From Brenneria salicis ATCC 15712 = DSM 30166 (lineage in GTDB: Bacteria > Pseudomonadota > Gammaproteobacteria > Enterobacterales > Enterobacteriaceae): a stretch of DNA of 64,000 nucleotides. This document shows, piece after piece, positions 31,292-41,080 of this stretch (within the stretch, counting starts at the first letter, position 1; each line of letters starts with the position of its first letter). Position numbers and translations under genes: made by a program. The DNA lies in assembly GCF_003315515.1 (NCBI RefSeq), contig NZ_QNRY01000009.1, positions 28,898 to 92,897 of the forward strand, in the 5' to 3' direction. Below the pieces are notes generated by a model. That model did no database searches and was not told the origin of the DNA. It saw only the letters and a list, made by a program, of their open reading frames with translations.

Positions 31292-32935
31292 ATGAACTTT
31301 ATGAAAAAAATGAAGCTTGGAACGATGCTGGGAACGGGCTTTGCCTCCGTTATCATTATCGGGTTGCTGGTTGCCATTTTCGGCCGGGTGCAATTGGTCT
31401 CACTGGGAGATAACATTGAATCGCTGTCTGAAAAAAATCTGGCCAACCTGATGCTGATACAGGACGCCAAAAACGGCTTTGATACCGTCGCCCGCTCGGT
31501 GCGCAACATTGGTCTGCATACCGACAGAAATCGTATGCAGGAAGAGAAACTACTGATTGATAAGCAGATCGCTCGCAACATGGAAATTCTAAAACAATTG
31601 TATGAGCGATTGTCCGAACCGGAAACCCGCGGAACCCTCGACAGCCTCACCGCCGCCCGTCCCGCCTATATGCAAGCGGTCAAAAGCGCTATCGAACTGG
31701 GGCTTTCCGAACAGCCAGGACAGCGGGCGCAGGCGTTAGCCATCATGGTTAACGAAATGCAGGATGCACAGGGCCCGGTGTTCGCGGCGCTGGACAACAT
31801 GGTGGAGCAACAGGAAAAGCTGACGCTGGCGCTAACCAATAGCTCAATGAGCGAAGCCAAAGCCGATGGCAACTTCATGTTGGTCCTGTCGGTGATCGCG
31901 GCACTGGTGGGAATGCTGGTATCGATGTTAATTACCCGCACCATCAAACGGCAACTGGGCGGTGAAGTGGCTTATGCGGCGCAGGGCAATCTGGCCGCCG
32001 CGGTCAATTTGCGTCCGGGCGATAACCACAGCGTGCTGGCCGCCATGAACAGCATGCGCGCAAGTCTGAGCACGATTGTCGAACAGGTCCGCGAGAGCAG
32101 TGAATCCATCGCCACCGGCTCCAGCCAGATTGCGGCAGGCAGCACCGATCTCAGCCAGCGTACCGAAGAACAGGCCGCCAGCTTGCAGCAGACCGCGGCA
32201 TCAATGGAAGAGATGAGCCAGACCGTGCGCCAGAATGCCGATACTGTGCGCAATGCCACCACACTGGCGCAAGCAGCCAGCGCCACCGCCGCGAAAGGCG
32301 GAGACGCGGTAAACAATATCGTGGTCACCATGAAAGACATCACCGACAGTTCGCATAAAATCGGCGATATCATCGGCGTGATTGACGGCATCGCTTTCCA
32401 AACCAATATTCTAGCGCTGAACGCCGCAGTAGAAGCGGCGCGTGCCGGTGAGCAAGGACGTGGTTTCGCAGTTGCCGCAGGGGAAGTGCGCTCGCTGGCG
32501 CAGCGCTCCGCGACCGCCGCCAAAGAAATCAAAGAATTGATCGCCAACAGCGTCGAGAAGGTGGAAGTCGGATCAACACTGGTGGCGGACGCAGGCGGCA
32601 CCATCGAAGAACTGGTGCGTCAGGCGCGAAATGTTGCCGATCTGATCAATGAAATTGGCGTCACTACCCAGGAGCAGGAATCCGGCATTTCCCAAATTCA
32701 TGACGCGGTGAATCAATTGGATCAGGTCACACAGCAGAATGCCGCACTGGTGGAACAATCCGCCAGCGCTGCGGATAGCCTGAGCGATCAGGCCGCTCAT
32801 CTGGTAGAACTGATGAAAGCCTTCACCATTGAAGGCGGACAACCGCAACGCGCCGCGCCGAAAACCGCCCAAAAGCCCCCGCGTACCGCACTGGCGCTGA
32901 CCAACGCGTCCAATAAGGATTGGGAAACATTTTAA
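31292..32935 (+). CDS. Methyl-accepting chemotaxis protein with shortened HAMP domain
   Basis: Paralogue of the preceding receptor, 547 residues, same plan: helix 1, four-helix-bundle sensor, helix 2, HAMP, signalling hairpin, CheR-tether-like DWETF end. In HAMP helix 1 the paralogue reads [14 protein letters not shown] but this protein reads YAAQGNL, so seven residues are absent in frame. The hairpin tip reads GFAVAAGEVR where [10 protein letters not shown] is almost universal. A weak AGGAG-type site precedes the ATG. It may be biased or defective in signalling; ligand unknown. Confidence 0.92.
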   Translation: MNFMKKMKLGTMLGTGFASVIIIGLLVAIFGRVQLVSLGDNIESLSEKNLANLMLIQDAKNGFDTVARSVRNIGLHTDRNRMQEEKLLIDKQIARNMEILKQLYERLSEPETRGTLDSLTAARPAYMQAVKSAIELGLSEQPGQRAQALAIMVNEMQDAQGPVFAALDNMVEQQEKLTLALTNSSMSEAKADGNFMLVLSVIAALVGMLVSMLITRTIKRQLGGEVAYAAQGNLAAAVNLRPGDNHSVLAAMNSMRASLSTIVEQVRESSESIATGSSQIAAGSTDLSQRTEEQAASLQQTAASMEEMSQTVRQNADTVRNATTLAQAASATAAKGGDAVNNIVVTMKDITDSSHKIGDIIGVIDGIAFQTNILALNAAVEAARAGEQGRGFAVAAGEVRSLAQRSATAAKEIKELIANSVEKVEVGSTLVADAGGTIEELVRQARNVADLINEIGVTTQEQESGISQIHDAVNQLDQVTQQNAALVEQSASAADSLSDQAAHLVELMKAFTIEGGQPQRAAPKTAQKPPRTALALTNASNKDWETF

Positions 32936-32966
32936 GCAGCATAGATTCCAAAAATTAATATCCATT

Positions 32967-32996
32967 AAAAAACCGCGTCAGCAAGGACGCGGTTTT
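32967..32996. terminator. Bidirectional terminator
   Basis: Perfect 11-bp stem AAAACCGCGTC/GACGCGGTTTT with a 6-base loop between two converging genes. The A-run on the left and T-run on the right let it stop both the chemoreceptor and the aminotransferase transcripts. Confidence 0.88.
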
Positions 32997-33021
32997 CAAT
33001 CGCGTAACGCTTGGACGTCGT

Positions 33022-34209
33022 TTACAGAGCGCGGCGCAGGCGGGCCACCGCCTCATACATCTGTTCATCCGTCGCGGTCGCAAAGGAAAGACGCAGCGTC
33101 GAATAATCAGGCCGGTCAGAAAAGAAAAACTCACCGGGAACGAACACCACGCCCTGATTGAGCGTCTGTTTCAACCATTCAGTGGTATTAAATTCGTGAC
33201 GGAATTTCGCCCACAAGAACATGCCGCCTTTCGGTTGATTAAAGGTAATGACATCCCCCAATTCCTGTTCAACCAACCGCGCCAGCAACTCGCCTTTGTG
33301 CTTATAGGCGTAACGAATCTTCTCGATCTGCGCTTCCAGACGTCCCAACCCCAGATAGCACTCCGCCACCGTTTGCGACAGTGTGCTGGCATGCAAATCC
33401 GCCGCTTGTTTGATTATCGCGACTTTATGCAGCAACCACTGCGGCAGGATCGCCCAGCCCAGACGTAATCCCGGCGCCAGCACTTTGGAGAACGTGGAGG
33501 TATAAAGCACGTATTCCGTGCTGCCCAGTTCCTCCCGCGCCAACTGAAACAATGTCGGGTTCCGCTCTTCGGTAAAACGCAACTCGCCGTAGGGATCATC
33601 CTCAATGATGACAAACCCATAGCGCGCGGCCAACGCTAACAGTTGCTTACGCCGCTCATAGCTCAACGTTACGCCGCTGGGGTTACCAAAGTTCGGGACA
33701 ATATAGACACCCTTGATCCGCTGTTTTTGCAACAGTTCTTCCAGTTCATCCACCACCATGCCATGCTCGTCGGACGCGACAGACATCACCTGCGCCTGCG
33801 CCAATTCCAGCGTTTGCAGCGCGGCGAGATAGGTCGGACGTTCAACGACAAAAACATCCCCCGGATCAATCATGGACCGCATAATCAAATCCAGCGCCTG
33901 CTGCGAACCCGCCGTCACCACGATGTCTTCCGCCTGTGTTTTCACGCCGCGTATGGCGCACAGATCGGCGATACGTTCGCGCAGCACGCCGCTGCCCTCT
34001 GTCAGCCCATACTGGAAAGCCGTTTTCGGCTGCTCGGTAATGGCTAACTGCGTCGCCTGACTCAACCCGGCAAAATCAAACAGTACATCAGAGGGGATCC
34101 CGCCCGCCAGCGAGATAATATCGTCCATCTTGCTATGCTTAAGCAGTTCACGAATAGCAGAACTTTTCAACTGAGCAATGCGGTGCGCCAGTAACCCTTC
34201 GTTGGCCAT
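33022..34209 (-). CDS. PLP-dependent aminotransferase (2-aminoadipate/aromatic type, fold I)
   Basis: Cytoplasmic class I/II aminotransferase, 395 residues. PLP-binding Lys242 lies in TSTFSKVLAPGLRLGW; GSQQALDLI, NFGNPSG and IIEDDPYGELRF form the cofactor pocket, and an Arg near the C-terminus (LRLSFA) should bind the substrate carboxylate. It resembles the LysN/2-aminoadipate and MocR-catalytic-domain group. It lies 52 bases downstream of livF on the same strand, so it may be co-transcribed with the branched-chain transporter and act on imported amino acids; that role is inference. Confidence 0.88.
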   Translation of the reverse strand: MANEGLLAHRIAQLKSSAIRELLKHSKMDDIISLAGGIPSDVLFDFAGLSQATQLAITEQPKTAFQYGLTEGSGVLRERIADLCAIRGVKTQAEDIVVTAGSQQALDLIMRSMIDPGDVFVVERPTYLAALQTLELAQAQVMSVASDEHGMVVDELEELLQKQRIKGVYIVPNFGNPSGVTLSYERRKQLLALAARYGFVIIEDDPYGELRFTEERNPTLFQLAREELGSTEYVLYTSTFSKVLAPGLRLGWAILPQWLLHKVAIIKQAADLHASTLSQTVAECYLGLGRLEAQIEKIRYAYKHKGELLARLVEQELGDVITFNQPKGGMFLWAKFRHEFNTTEWLKQTLNQGVVFVPGEFFFSDRPDYSTLRLSFATATDEQMYEAVARLRRAL

Positions 34210-34261
34210 CTTTTTTCAACCCTTCTTACAAAAACAGGCCGGATAACCGGCCCGGTATCAA

Positions 34262-34963
34262 TTATCCGCCCAGATAGGCCGAACGTACCGCTTCGTTTGC
34301 CAACAATGCCGCACCGGTGTCTTCCAGCACCACATGACCGTTTTCAAGTACATAACCGCGATCAGCCAAACGCAACGCTTGGTTGGCATTTTGCTCCACC
34401 AGAAAGATGGTCATGCCTTCTTCACGCAGTTGCTGGATGGTATCAAAAATTTGCAGAATGATAATCGGCGCCAACCCCAGAGAAGGCTCATCCAATAATA
34501 ATAAACGCGGCTGACTCATCAGCGCCCGCCCGATCGCCAGCATCTGTTGCTCACCGCCGGACATGGTGCCGGCCCGCTGCGCGCGTCGCTCATACAATCG
34601 CGGAAACAGGGCGTAGACGCGTTCAATGCGTTGCTGGTATTGCTGGCGATCGGCAAAGAAACCGCCCATCGCCAGATTCTCTTCCACGGTCATACGGGAA
34701 AAAACCCGCCGCCCTTCAGGAACAATGGCAATCGCCTCGCGCATAATCTGCGCCGTTTGCCAGTGGGTAATGTCTTTCCCATCAAACATGATGGTGCCTT
34801 GGCTGGCGCGCGGGTCGCCGCAGAGCGTTCCCAGCAGCGTGGTTTTACCGGCGCCGTTGGCGCCGATAAGCGTAACGATTTCGCCCTGTTCGATGTGCAG
34901 GCTTACCTGATGCAGCGCCTGAATTTTACCGTAGTGAGCCGAAACCTGATTTAATGACAGCAT
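34262..34963 (-). CDS. livF: Branched-chain amino acid ABC importer, ATPase
   Basis: One of two ATPases of the LIV importer, 233 residues. Walker A GANGAGKTT, Q-loop, signature MSGGEQQMLAIGR, Walker B LLLLDEPSLGLAP and switch region LVEQNANQ are intact. ATG at 34963 follows AAGGATAACGTT immediately after the livG stop. Its partner ATPase gene livG is broken, so the complex may not assemble normally. Confidence 0.95.
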   Translation of the reverse strand: MLSLNQVSAHYGKIQALHQVSLHIEQGEIVTLIGANGAGKTTLLGTLCGDPRASQGTIMFDGKDITHWQTAQIMREAIAIVPEGRRVFSRMTVEENLAMGGFFADRQQYQQRIERVYALFPRLYERRAQRAGTMSGGEQQMLAIGRALMSQPRLLLLDEPSLGLAPIIILQIFDTIQQLREEGMTIFLVEQNANQALRLADRGYVLENGHVVLEDTGAALLANEAVRSAYLGG

Positions 34964-34967
34964 AACG

Positions 34968-35716
34968 TTATCCTTCACCCAGATAAGCGCGGATCACATC
35001 CGGGTTATTACGAATTTCAGCGGGGGTGCCTTGCGCCAGCGGCGTACCCTGATTAACGACATAAATCCTGTCGGAAATCCCCATCACCAGCTTCATGTCA
35101 TGCTCAATCAGCAGGACGGACACCTGATGGCTGTCGCGCAGTTCCGCAATCAACTGATCCAACTCTTCGGTTTCTTTCGGGTTAAGGCCCGCTGCCGGTT
35201 CATCCAGCATCAGCAATTCAGGGCGCGTGACCATACAACGGGCAATTTCCAGCCGACGCTGCTGACCGTAAGCCAGATTGCCCGCCTGACGGTTCGCCAG
35301 ATCCAGCAAACCGATGCGTTCCAGCCAGGCTGCCGCGCGATCCTGCGCGTCCGCTTCCGCACGACGGAAAGCCGGTGTCTTCAATAGCCCGGCGAACACG
35401 CCGCTTTTCAGATGTTGATGCTGCGCCACCAGCAGGTTCTCCACCACGGTCATTTCGCGGAATAAACGCCCATGCGGGCGATCGCCTGTCCCGACAAACC
35501 TTCAATATGGCGATCGTGCAACAGGATAGTGCCGCCGCTCGGACGATAAAAACCGGTCAGGCAGTTGAATACCGTGGTTTTTCCGGCCCCGTTCGGGCCT
35601 ATCAATGAAACGATTTCACCCGAATGAATATCCAGTTCGACATTGTTGACCGCCAGCAGGCCGCCAAAACGCATCATCAGGCCGCGGACCGATAATAATG
35701 GCTGCGTCTCACTCAT
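34968..35716 (-). pseudogene. livG: Branched-chain amino acid ABC importer ATPase, disrupted by a 25-base deletion
   Basis: The N-terminal frame (35716-35450) encodes a normal start through Walker A GPNGAGKTT to ARMGV and then ends after YSAK. The remainder resumes in another frame at LFREMTVVENL and runs intact to 34968, including signature-like AYGQQRRLEIAR and Walker B LLMLDEPAAGLNP. Compared with the E. coli protein, nine residues (VRTFQHVRL region, the Q-loop) are replaced by two bases, which implies loss of 25 bases near 35465-35469, where GCGTT would be the shared junction sequence. A working LivG cannot be made by normal translation. Confidence 0.88.
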
Positions 35717-36984
35717 GCCTGCTCTTCCTTCTTAGCGACTTTCAGCTTCATTTGCGGGCGTTTCATCGGCAATAAGCCTTGTGGCCGCCAAATCATCATC
35801 AGCACCATCAACGCGCCCAGCAACAACATGCTGTACTCATTCAAATCACGCATCAGTTCACGGGACACCACCAGCAGAATAGCCGCCAGGATCACCGCGA
35901 ACTGCGAACCCATGCCGCCCAGCACCACAATCGCCAACACAAACGCGGACTCGGCGAATGTGAAGGATTCCGGGCTGACGAAACCCTGACGCGCCGCAAA
36001 CAACGTACCGGCGAACCCGGCAAACGCCGCACTGATGGTAAAGGCGGTCAGCTTGATGCGGGTGGGACTCAGGCCCAGCGAACGGCAGGCAATCTCGTCG
36101 TCACGCAGCGCTTCCCAGGCCCGGCCTAGCGGCATGCGCAATAAGCGGTTGATGACAAATAGCGTTAACACCACCAACAACAGCGCCACCAGATACAGGA
36201 AAATGATGCGATCGCTAGGATCATATTTCAGGCCGAAGAAGTTGTGGAAGGTATCCCAGCCGTCGCGAGCGTTACGGCTGAATTCCAGACCAAAGAGGGT
36301 CGGTTTCGGGATCTGGCTGATACCGTTCGGACCGCCGGTGATTTCGGTATTGTTAAGCAACAGAATACGAACAATCTCGCCGAATCCCAACGTGACGATA
36401 GCCAGATAATCCCCGCGCAGACGCAATACCGGGAAACCCAGCAGAAAGCCGGACAGCGCCGCGGCCATGCCCGCCAGCGGCAGACTTTCCCAAAATCCCA
36501 GACCGTAATAGTGATTCAACAAGGCATAGGTGTAAGCGCCGATGGCATAAAAGCCGCCATAGCCTAATACCAGCAACCCCGACAGACCGACAACCACATT
36601 CAGCCCCAGTCCCAGCATCACATAAATCAACGTGAGGGTCGCAATATCGACAGTGCCGCGAGACACCAGAAAAGGCCAGGCAACCGCCGCGACAATGAGC
36701 AAAGCCGCCAGCAACTTCTGGCGCGGCGTACTGCCATCAAAACTCGGCAATACCAGCGACGGGCCGGAAAACCGTTTCAGCCCGGCCTGGAAATACGGAC
36801 GAATCAACTGGAAGAAGAACACCACGATGCAACCCGCGCCGATCCAGTACCAGCGCACCTCATCAGCGCCGCGCACCACCAGTTTGGTCCCATCAAGGCC
36901 CAGTTGCATGCCCATTAAAAACGCGGCCAGCACCAGCAACATAAATGCGGAGATAATGGCATTGAAAAGATTGAGCTTTTTCAT
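35713..36984 (-). CDS. livM: Branched-chain amino acid ABC importer, permease
   Basis: Inner-membrane permease of 423 residues with about ten helices. The hallmark [27 protein letters not shown] near residue 125 and the C-terminal [21 protein letters not shown] are intact. Overlaps the livH stop and the livG start by a few bases, as in E. coli. Intact, although both neighbours livH and livG are broken. Confidence 0.94.
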   Translation of the reverse strand: MKKLNLFNAIISAFMLLVLAAFLMGMQLGLDGTKLVVRGADEVRWYWIGAGCIVVFFFQLIRPYFQAGLKRFSGPSLVLPSFDGSTPRQKLLAALLIVAAVAWPFLVSRGTVDIATLTLIYVMLGLGLNVVVGLSGLLVLGYGGFYAIGAYTYALLNHYYGLGFWESLPLAGMAAALSGFLLGFPVLRLRGDYLAIVTLGFGEIVRILLLNNTEITGGPNGISQIPKPTLFGLEFSRNARDGWDTFHNFFGLKYDPSDRIIFLYLVALLLVVLTLFVINRLLRMPLGRAWEALRDDEIACRSLGLSPTRIKLTAFTISAAFAGFAGTLFAARQGFVSPESFTFAESAFVLAIVVLGGMGSQFAVILAAILLVVSRELMRDLNEYSMLLLGALMVLMMIWRPQGLLPMKRPQMKLKVAKKEEQA

Positions 36985-37755
36985 ACTTTCTCAACCTCTG
37001 GACGACCAAGAATACCGGTAGGCATGACCAGCAGAACCACAATCAGCAACGCGAACGATACCGCATCCTTGTATTCCGTGCTCAGGTAGGCGGAGGTCAA
37101 CGCTTCCGCCACGCCCAGAATCAGCCCGCCAATCATCGCGCCGGGGATGCTGCCGATGCCGCCCAGCAGGCTGGCCATTTTCAGATCTTCCTCACAGGCG
37201 CGACAGGCGCGTCCCATGCGCGAATTAGCGGATAAACAGCGTCAGGGCCAGCATAGCGAGGAACGTCACGATCCAGATGGTCAACTGCATGGTGCTGATT
37301 GTCGCGGCAAAACCATTGGTTTCGCCCAACACCCACTGTCCGGTAATCATGCTGGGGAGCGCGACATCGCGTGAGCCCTGGTTCAGGCTGACGTAGTTTT
37401 GCAGAAAAATAGACATGCCGATGGCGGAAATCAGTGCGATCAGACGCTTGGAGGTGCGCACCGGTCGATAGGCGACCCGTTCTATACTCCAGCCGTAAGC
37501 GCTGGAAATGACGACGGCTGCGACAAAGGCGACGCTGATCAACAGCCAGCTCGCATCAATACCCATCATCATCAAGCCGGCAATTACAATAAAGGAGACG
37601 TAGCTACCGATCATGTAAACCTCGCCGTGGGCGAAGTTAATCATGCCGATGATACCGTAAACCATGGTGTAGCCAATGGCGATCAGCGCATAAGTGCTGC
37701 CCAACGTCAGACCGTTGAACATCTGCTGAAAAAAGTAGAGGAACTGCTCGGACAT
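36981..37755 (-). pseudogene. livH: Branched-chain amino acid ABC importer permease, doubly disrupted
   Basis: The N-terminal 176 residues (37755-37225) are normal up to ALTLFIR, then a TAA stops the frame. The expected CGC-TAT-TCG reads CGC-TAATTCG, one extra base near 37223-37227. The gene resumes in the next frame at MGRACRACEEDLKMASLLG and joins directly to GGIGSIPGAMIGG. About 51 residues present in E. coli LivH between these points are missing, an in-frame deletion at a CTGGGC junction (37161-37166). Two independent lesions make this a clear pseudogene. Confidence 0.9.
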
Positions 37756-37879
37756 ACCTTAACCTTAGATGCTGCCCCCGCGCCTTACGGCAACGGAGGC
37801 ATCGGTATTGAGGAATTATTACAGCATCGATTGATGACAGCCAAAGCTCATGCGGGCTGAAATCATTACCGCGCAGCCA

Positions 37880-38992
37880 TTACTTCGCTACGCTGGAAGT
37901 ACCGTCTGCATGCCACTCAAATACGCCAAACTCAAACCCTTTCAGGTCGCCTTTCTCATCCCAACTCAGTGGCCCCATCACGGTATCCACCGATTTGCCT
38001 TTCAGATCGCTGACCAGTTGTTCCGGCTCCATGCTGCCGCTGCGTTGCATGGCGGTGGTCAGAGATTGCAATGCGGCATACGTCGTCCAGACGAACGGCC
38101 CGGTCGGGTCCAGTTTTTTGGCTTTCAGCGCATCGACAATCGGTTGGTTGGCAGGCACCTGATCATAACGTTTCGGCAACGTTACCAGCATGCCTTCCGA
38201 TGCTTCACCCGCGATATTGGACAGCGAAGCGTTGCCCACGCCTTCCGGCCCCATGAATTTGGTGGTCATGCCAGCCTGCTGCGACTGACGCATGAGCAGC
38301 CCCATTTCCGGGTAGTAGCCGCCAAAATAAACGAAATCCACGTTTTCTTTTTTCAGGCGCGCCACCAGTGAGGAGAAATTTTTATCGCCCGCGGTCACAC
38401 CTTCAAACAATACCACATTCGCATTGGCTTTTTTCAGGCTATCCTGAACAGAGCGGGCCAAACCTTCACCGTATTGCTGTTTATCATGTATAACGGCAAT
38501 GCGCTGAGGTTTAATCGCCTCGACAATATATTTCGCCGCCGTTGGGCCTTGATCGGAATCCAGGCCGGTGGTGCGCAGCACCAGCTCATAGCCGCGGGTG
38601 GTCAAATCAGCGTTGGTGGCGGCTGGCGTAATCATGATCACGCCCTCTTCTTCATAAATATCAGAAGCTGGCTGCGTGGAGGATGAGCACAAATGGCCAA
38701 TAACATAACGAATACCGTCGTTGATGACTTTGTTCGCCACGGCCACCGCTTGTTTCGGATCGCACGCATCATCATATTCGACGCCAACCAGTTTATTGCC
38801 GTTAACGCCGCCTTTGGCATTGATATCCGCAATCGCCTGCCGTGCGCCAATGAACTCCATATCACCATATTGCGCGACCGGACCGGACATGGCGCCCACA
38901 ACAGTAACCTTAACATCCGCAGCGCTCGCCGCATGGCTGAATGCAACCGCCATACAAACCATCAGCAATGTTTTGCTTTTACTAAATTTCAT
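37880..38992 (-). CDS. livK: Branched-chain amino acid/leucine-binding periplasmic protein
   Basis: Periplasmic binding protein for leucine or leucine/isoleucine/valine, 370 residues. Signal peptide cut near HAASAADV; mature start [18 protein letters not shown]; the CDPKQAV and [11 protein letters not shown] segments hold the family disulfide and ligand contacts. Start 38992 has GGGGTAAAACG upstream. Only one binding-protein gene is present near panM, where E. coli has livJ and livK. Intact despite the broken permease and ATPase. Confidence 0.93.
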   Translation of the reverse strand: MKFSKSKTLLMVCMAVAFSHAASAADVKVTVVGAMSGPVAQYGDMEFIGARQAIADINAKGGVNGNKLVGVEYDDACDPKQAVAVANKVINDGIRYVIGHLCSSSTQPASDIYEEEGVIMITPAATNADLTTRGYELVLRTTGLDSDQGPTAAKYIVEAIKPQRIAVIHDKQQYGEGLARSVQDSLKKANANVVLFEGVTAGDKNFSSLVARLKKENVDFVYFGGYYPEMGLLMRQSQQAGMTTKFMGPEGVGNASLSNIAGEASEGMLVTLPKRYDQVPANQPIVDALKAKKLDPTGPFVWTTYAALQSLTTAMQRSGSMEPEQLVSDLKGKSVDTVMGPLSWDEKGDLKGFEFGVFEWHADGTSSVAK

Positions 38993-39455
38993 TCGTTTTA
39001 CCCCATCTTTTATTATGGATATTGCTAAAAAATGACCGCCCTCCGTCATAACATAACCTTTTTCTTATATGTAAGAACGGGTTAGGGTTATTATTAGTAA
39101 TCATTTCTAATAAGGCTTATTTTTCATATTATTAAACAGGAATATTATGCTGCAAATCAACTGACATCAGTAGCGGCGATTTATATTTTCAGCATAAAAC
39201 ACTAGCCTTTAACGTTGGAGATTGATTTATATATAGTCAGTTATGCTGCTTTATATGCTGATGATTGATTTATTACTCGAGCATTCCTTACCGTTGAAAA
39301 CATTTTCACTGTTGACCTTAAATAAAAAAATGCCTACGCCGCTTGCGACGACGGCCCGAAGGATGGTAGGCAGGAAGCTCGCCATAAAAATAACATTACT
39401 GTTCCACCGCAAAACAATGACATTATTCTTCACTCACTTGATGGAGTGCTAGTAA
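38993..39455. other. Long AT-rich control region between livK and panM
   Basis: About 460 bases upstream of both livK (minus) and panM (plus). AT-rich, as expected for an Lrp-type control region, with a terminator-like hairpin on the minus strand (39322-39372). No gene was recognised. Confidence 0.5.
39322..39372 (-). terminator. Terminator-like hairpin in the liv leader region
   Basis: Minus strand: outer stem TGCCTAC/GTAGGCA closing a GC-rich interior that contains CCTTCGGGCCG, followed directly by seven T. It lies about 330 bases upstream of livK, so it would terminate an upstream or leader transcript. Confidence 0.6.
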
Positions 39456-39863
39456 ATGAAACTAACCGTTGAATGTCTCACTCAATTCAGCCAGCAGGAT
39501 AAAATTGATCTGGCTAAAATTTGGCCGCACCAGAATCTGGAACTTTTGGAAGAGAGCCTTAACGTGGAGCGCCGACTGTTCGCCGCGCGTTTTAACGAGC
39601 GCTTGCTGGCTGCCGTCATGGTTGAGATTACAGGCGACTATGCCGAACTGAGTGATCTGCTGGTGCGTGACACCACCCGACGCCGTGGTGTTGGTTTATA
39701 TCTAATAGATGAAGCTCGCAAGCAGTTACCGGGCGTGAAAGAGTGGTGGTTGGCGACAGCCGATCATGCTGCCGTCAAAGAGGACGTGCTGGCAAAATTC
39801 ATGATTAGCTGCGGCTTTTCGCCGGTATCCGGCGGCTGGCGTTATATCCGTAAACAAGGATAA
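39456..39863 (+). CDS. panM: PanD maturation/regulatory factor, GNAT fold
   Basis: Acetyl-CoA sensor that triggers self-cleavage of aspartate decarboxylase PanD in coenzyme A synthesis. 135 residues with a GNAT core; the cofactor loop DTTRRRGVGLYLID is near residue 73. E. coli PanM is 127 residues and also lies within the liv-rpoH region. Followed by the rpoH terminator. Confidence 0.92.
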   Translation: MKLTVECLTQFSQQDKIDLAKIWPHQNLELLEESLNVERRLFAARFNERLLAAVMVEITGDYAELSDLLVRDTTRRRGVGLYLIDEARKQLPGVKEWWLATADHAAVKEDVLAKFMISCGFSPVSGGWRYIRKQG

Positions 39864-39931
39864 AATGCCAAAAGCGTTGTTCAACTTCCCATAGCGACGA
39901 TTTGCACGAGTAAGCCCGAAGAGACGCCCAT

Positions 39932-39957
39932 AAAAAAGGTCGGACAAATGTCCGACC
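39932..39957 (-). terminator. Terminator of rpoH
   Basis: Minus strand stem GGTCGGACA/TGTCCGACC with a tiny loop followed by six T. Confidence 0.9.
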
Positions 39958-39979
39958 CTTGTTTCTTGTGTGCTGTCGC

Positions 39980-40837
39980 TTAAGCTTCGATCGCCGTTCG
40001 CAGCTTTTTCATGGCGTTCTTTTCCAACTGCCGCACCCGCTCTGCGGATACGCCGTATTCATCGGCCAGTTCCTGCAATGTTGACTTGTTGTCATCATCC
40101 AGCCAACGAGCACGGATAATATGCTGGCTGCGCTCATCCAACCCTTGCAGCGCATCCGTCAGTTTGTCCGCCGCGTGGTTGTCCCAGTTATCTTCTTCGA
40201 TGCCATCGGCAAAGTCGGAAGACTTATCCTGCAAATAGAGCATGGGGGACATGGCTTTACCATCATGCGTCTCTTCATCCGGCGTCGGGTCAAAAGTCAT
40301 GTCCTGGGCAGCCATACGCGATTCCATTTCACGCACATCTTTGCTGGTCACCCCCAGTTCACGGGCAACCAGTTCAACTTCATCCTGATTGAACCAGCCA
40401 AGACGCGTTTTGGACTTACGCAGGTTAAAGAACAGTTTACGTTGCGCTTTGGTGGTCGCGACTTTCACAATACGCCAGTTGCGCAGCACATATTCATGAA
40501 TTTCAGCTTTGATCCAATGGACGGCGAAGGACACGAGACGCACGCCCACTTCAGGGTTAAAGCGACGCACCGCTTTCATCAGACCGATGTTGCCTTCCTG
40601 AATCAGGTCTGCCTGCGGCAAGCCATAGCCGGAATAATTACGGGCCACATGAATAACAAAACGCAGATGCGACAGAATGAGTTGCTTCGCCGCCTCCAAA
40701 TCGCCCTGATAATGCAGCCGTTCAGCCAGCGCCCGCTCTTCCTCTGCCGTCAGCATCGGATAGGCATTGGCGGCTCGAATGTAACCCTCCAGACTGCCCT
40801 GGAGAACTAAGGTGAAAGTTTGCATATCTTTGGTCAT
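39980..40837 (-). CDS. rpoH: RNA polymerase sigma-32, heat-shock sigma factor
   Basis: Directs RNA polymerase to heat-shock promoters. 285 residues: region 2 with [24 protein letters not shown] and [23 protein letters not shown], the RpoH box QRKLFFNLR just after it, and region 4 helix-turn-helix [27 protein letters not shown]. Convergent with panM, with a CRP site upstream, as in E. coli where cAMP-CRP tunes rpoH. In E. coli the 5' mRNA is a thermosensor; it was not folded here. Confidence 0.97.
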   Translation of the reverse strand: MTKDMQTFTLVLQGSLEGYIRAANAYPMLTAEEERALAERLHYQGDLEAAKQLILSHLRFVIHVARNYSGYGLPQADLIQEGNIGLMKAVRRFNPEVGVRLVSFAVHWIKAEIHEYVLRNWRIVKVATTKAQRKLFFNLRKSKTRLGWFNQDEVELVARELGVTSKDVREMESRMAAQDMTFDPTPDEETHDGKAMSPMLYLQDKSSDFADGIEEDNWDNHAADKLTDALQGLDERSQHIIRARWLDDDNKSTLQELADEYGVSAERVRQLEKNAMKKLRTAIEA

Positions 40838-40989
40838 TCAATCCCTCTCATTACCACGGTTGCGCGGTGCTTTAACCAGCCCGCTTAAACGCCCGTCATT
40901 GACAAGTCGTTATATTTGGCCTTGCTCCAGCATACTGTTTCGCGTCATATACACATTAACGGTTCGGCCCAGTATCTCTGAATTTAGAG

Positions 40990-41005
40990 TGTGATTTTTC
41001 TCACA
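40990..41005. promoter_or_regulatory. CRP-binding site upstream of rpoH
   Basis: TGTGA, six bases, TCACA: a perfect palindromic CRP core, about 150 bases upstream of the rpoH start codon. E. coli rpoH has CRP sites in the equivalent place. Confidence 0.8.
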
Positions 41006-41080
41006 AGTTCCAACAATATTATCCATCTTTTTTCACATATCAAGCTGGATACAGTAGGAAAAGAGTATATCAAAAAAAGC

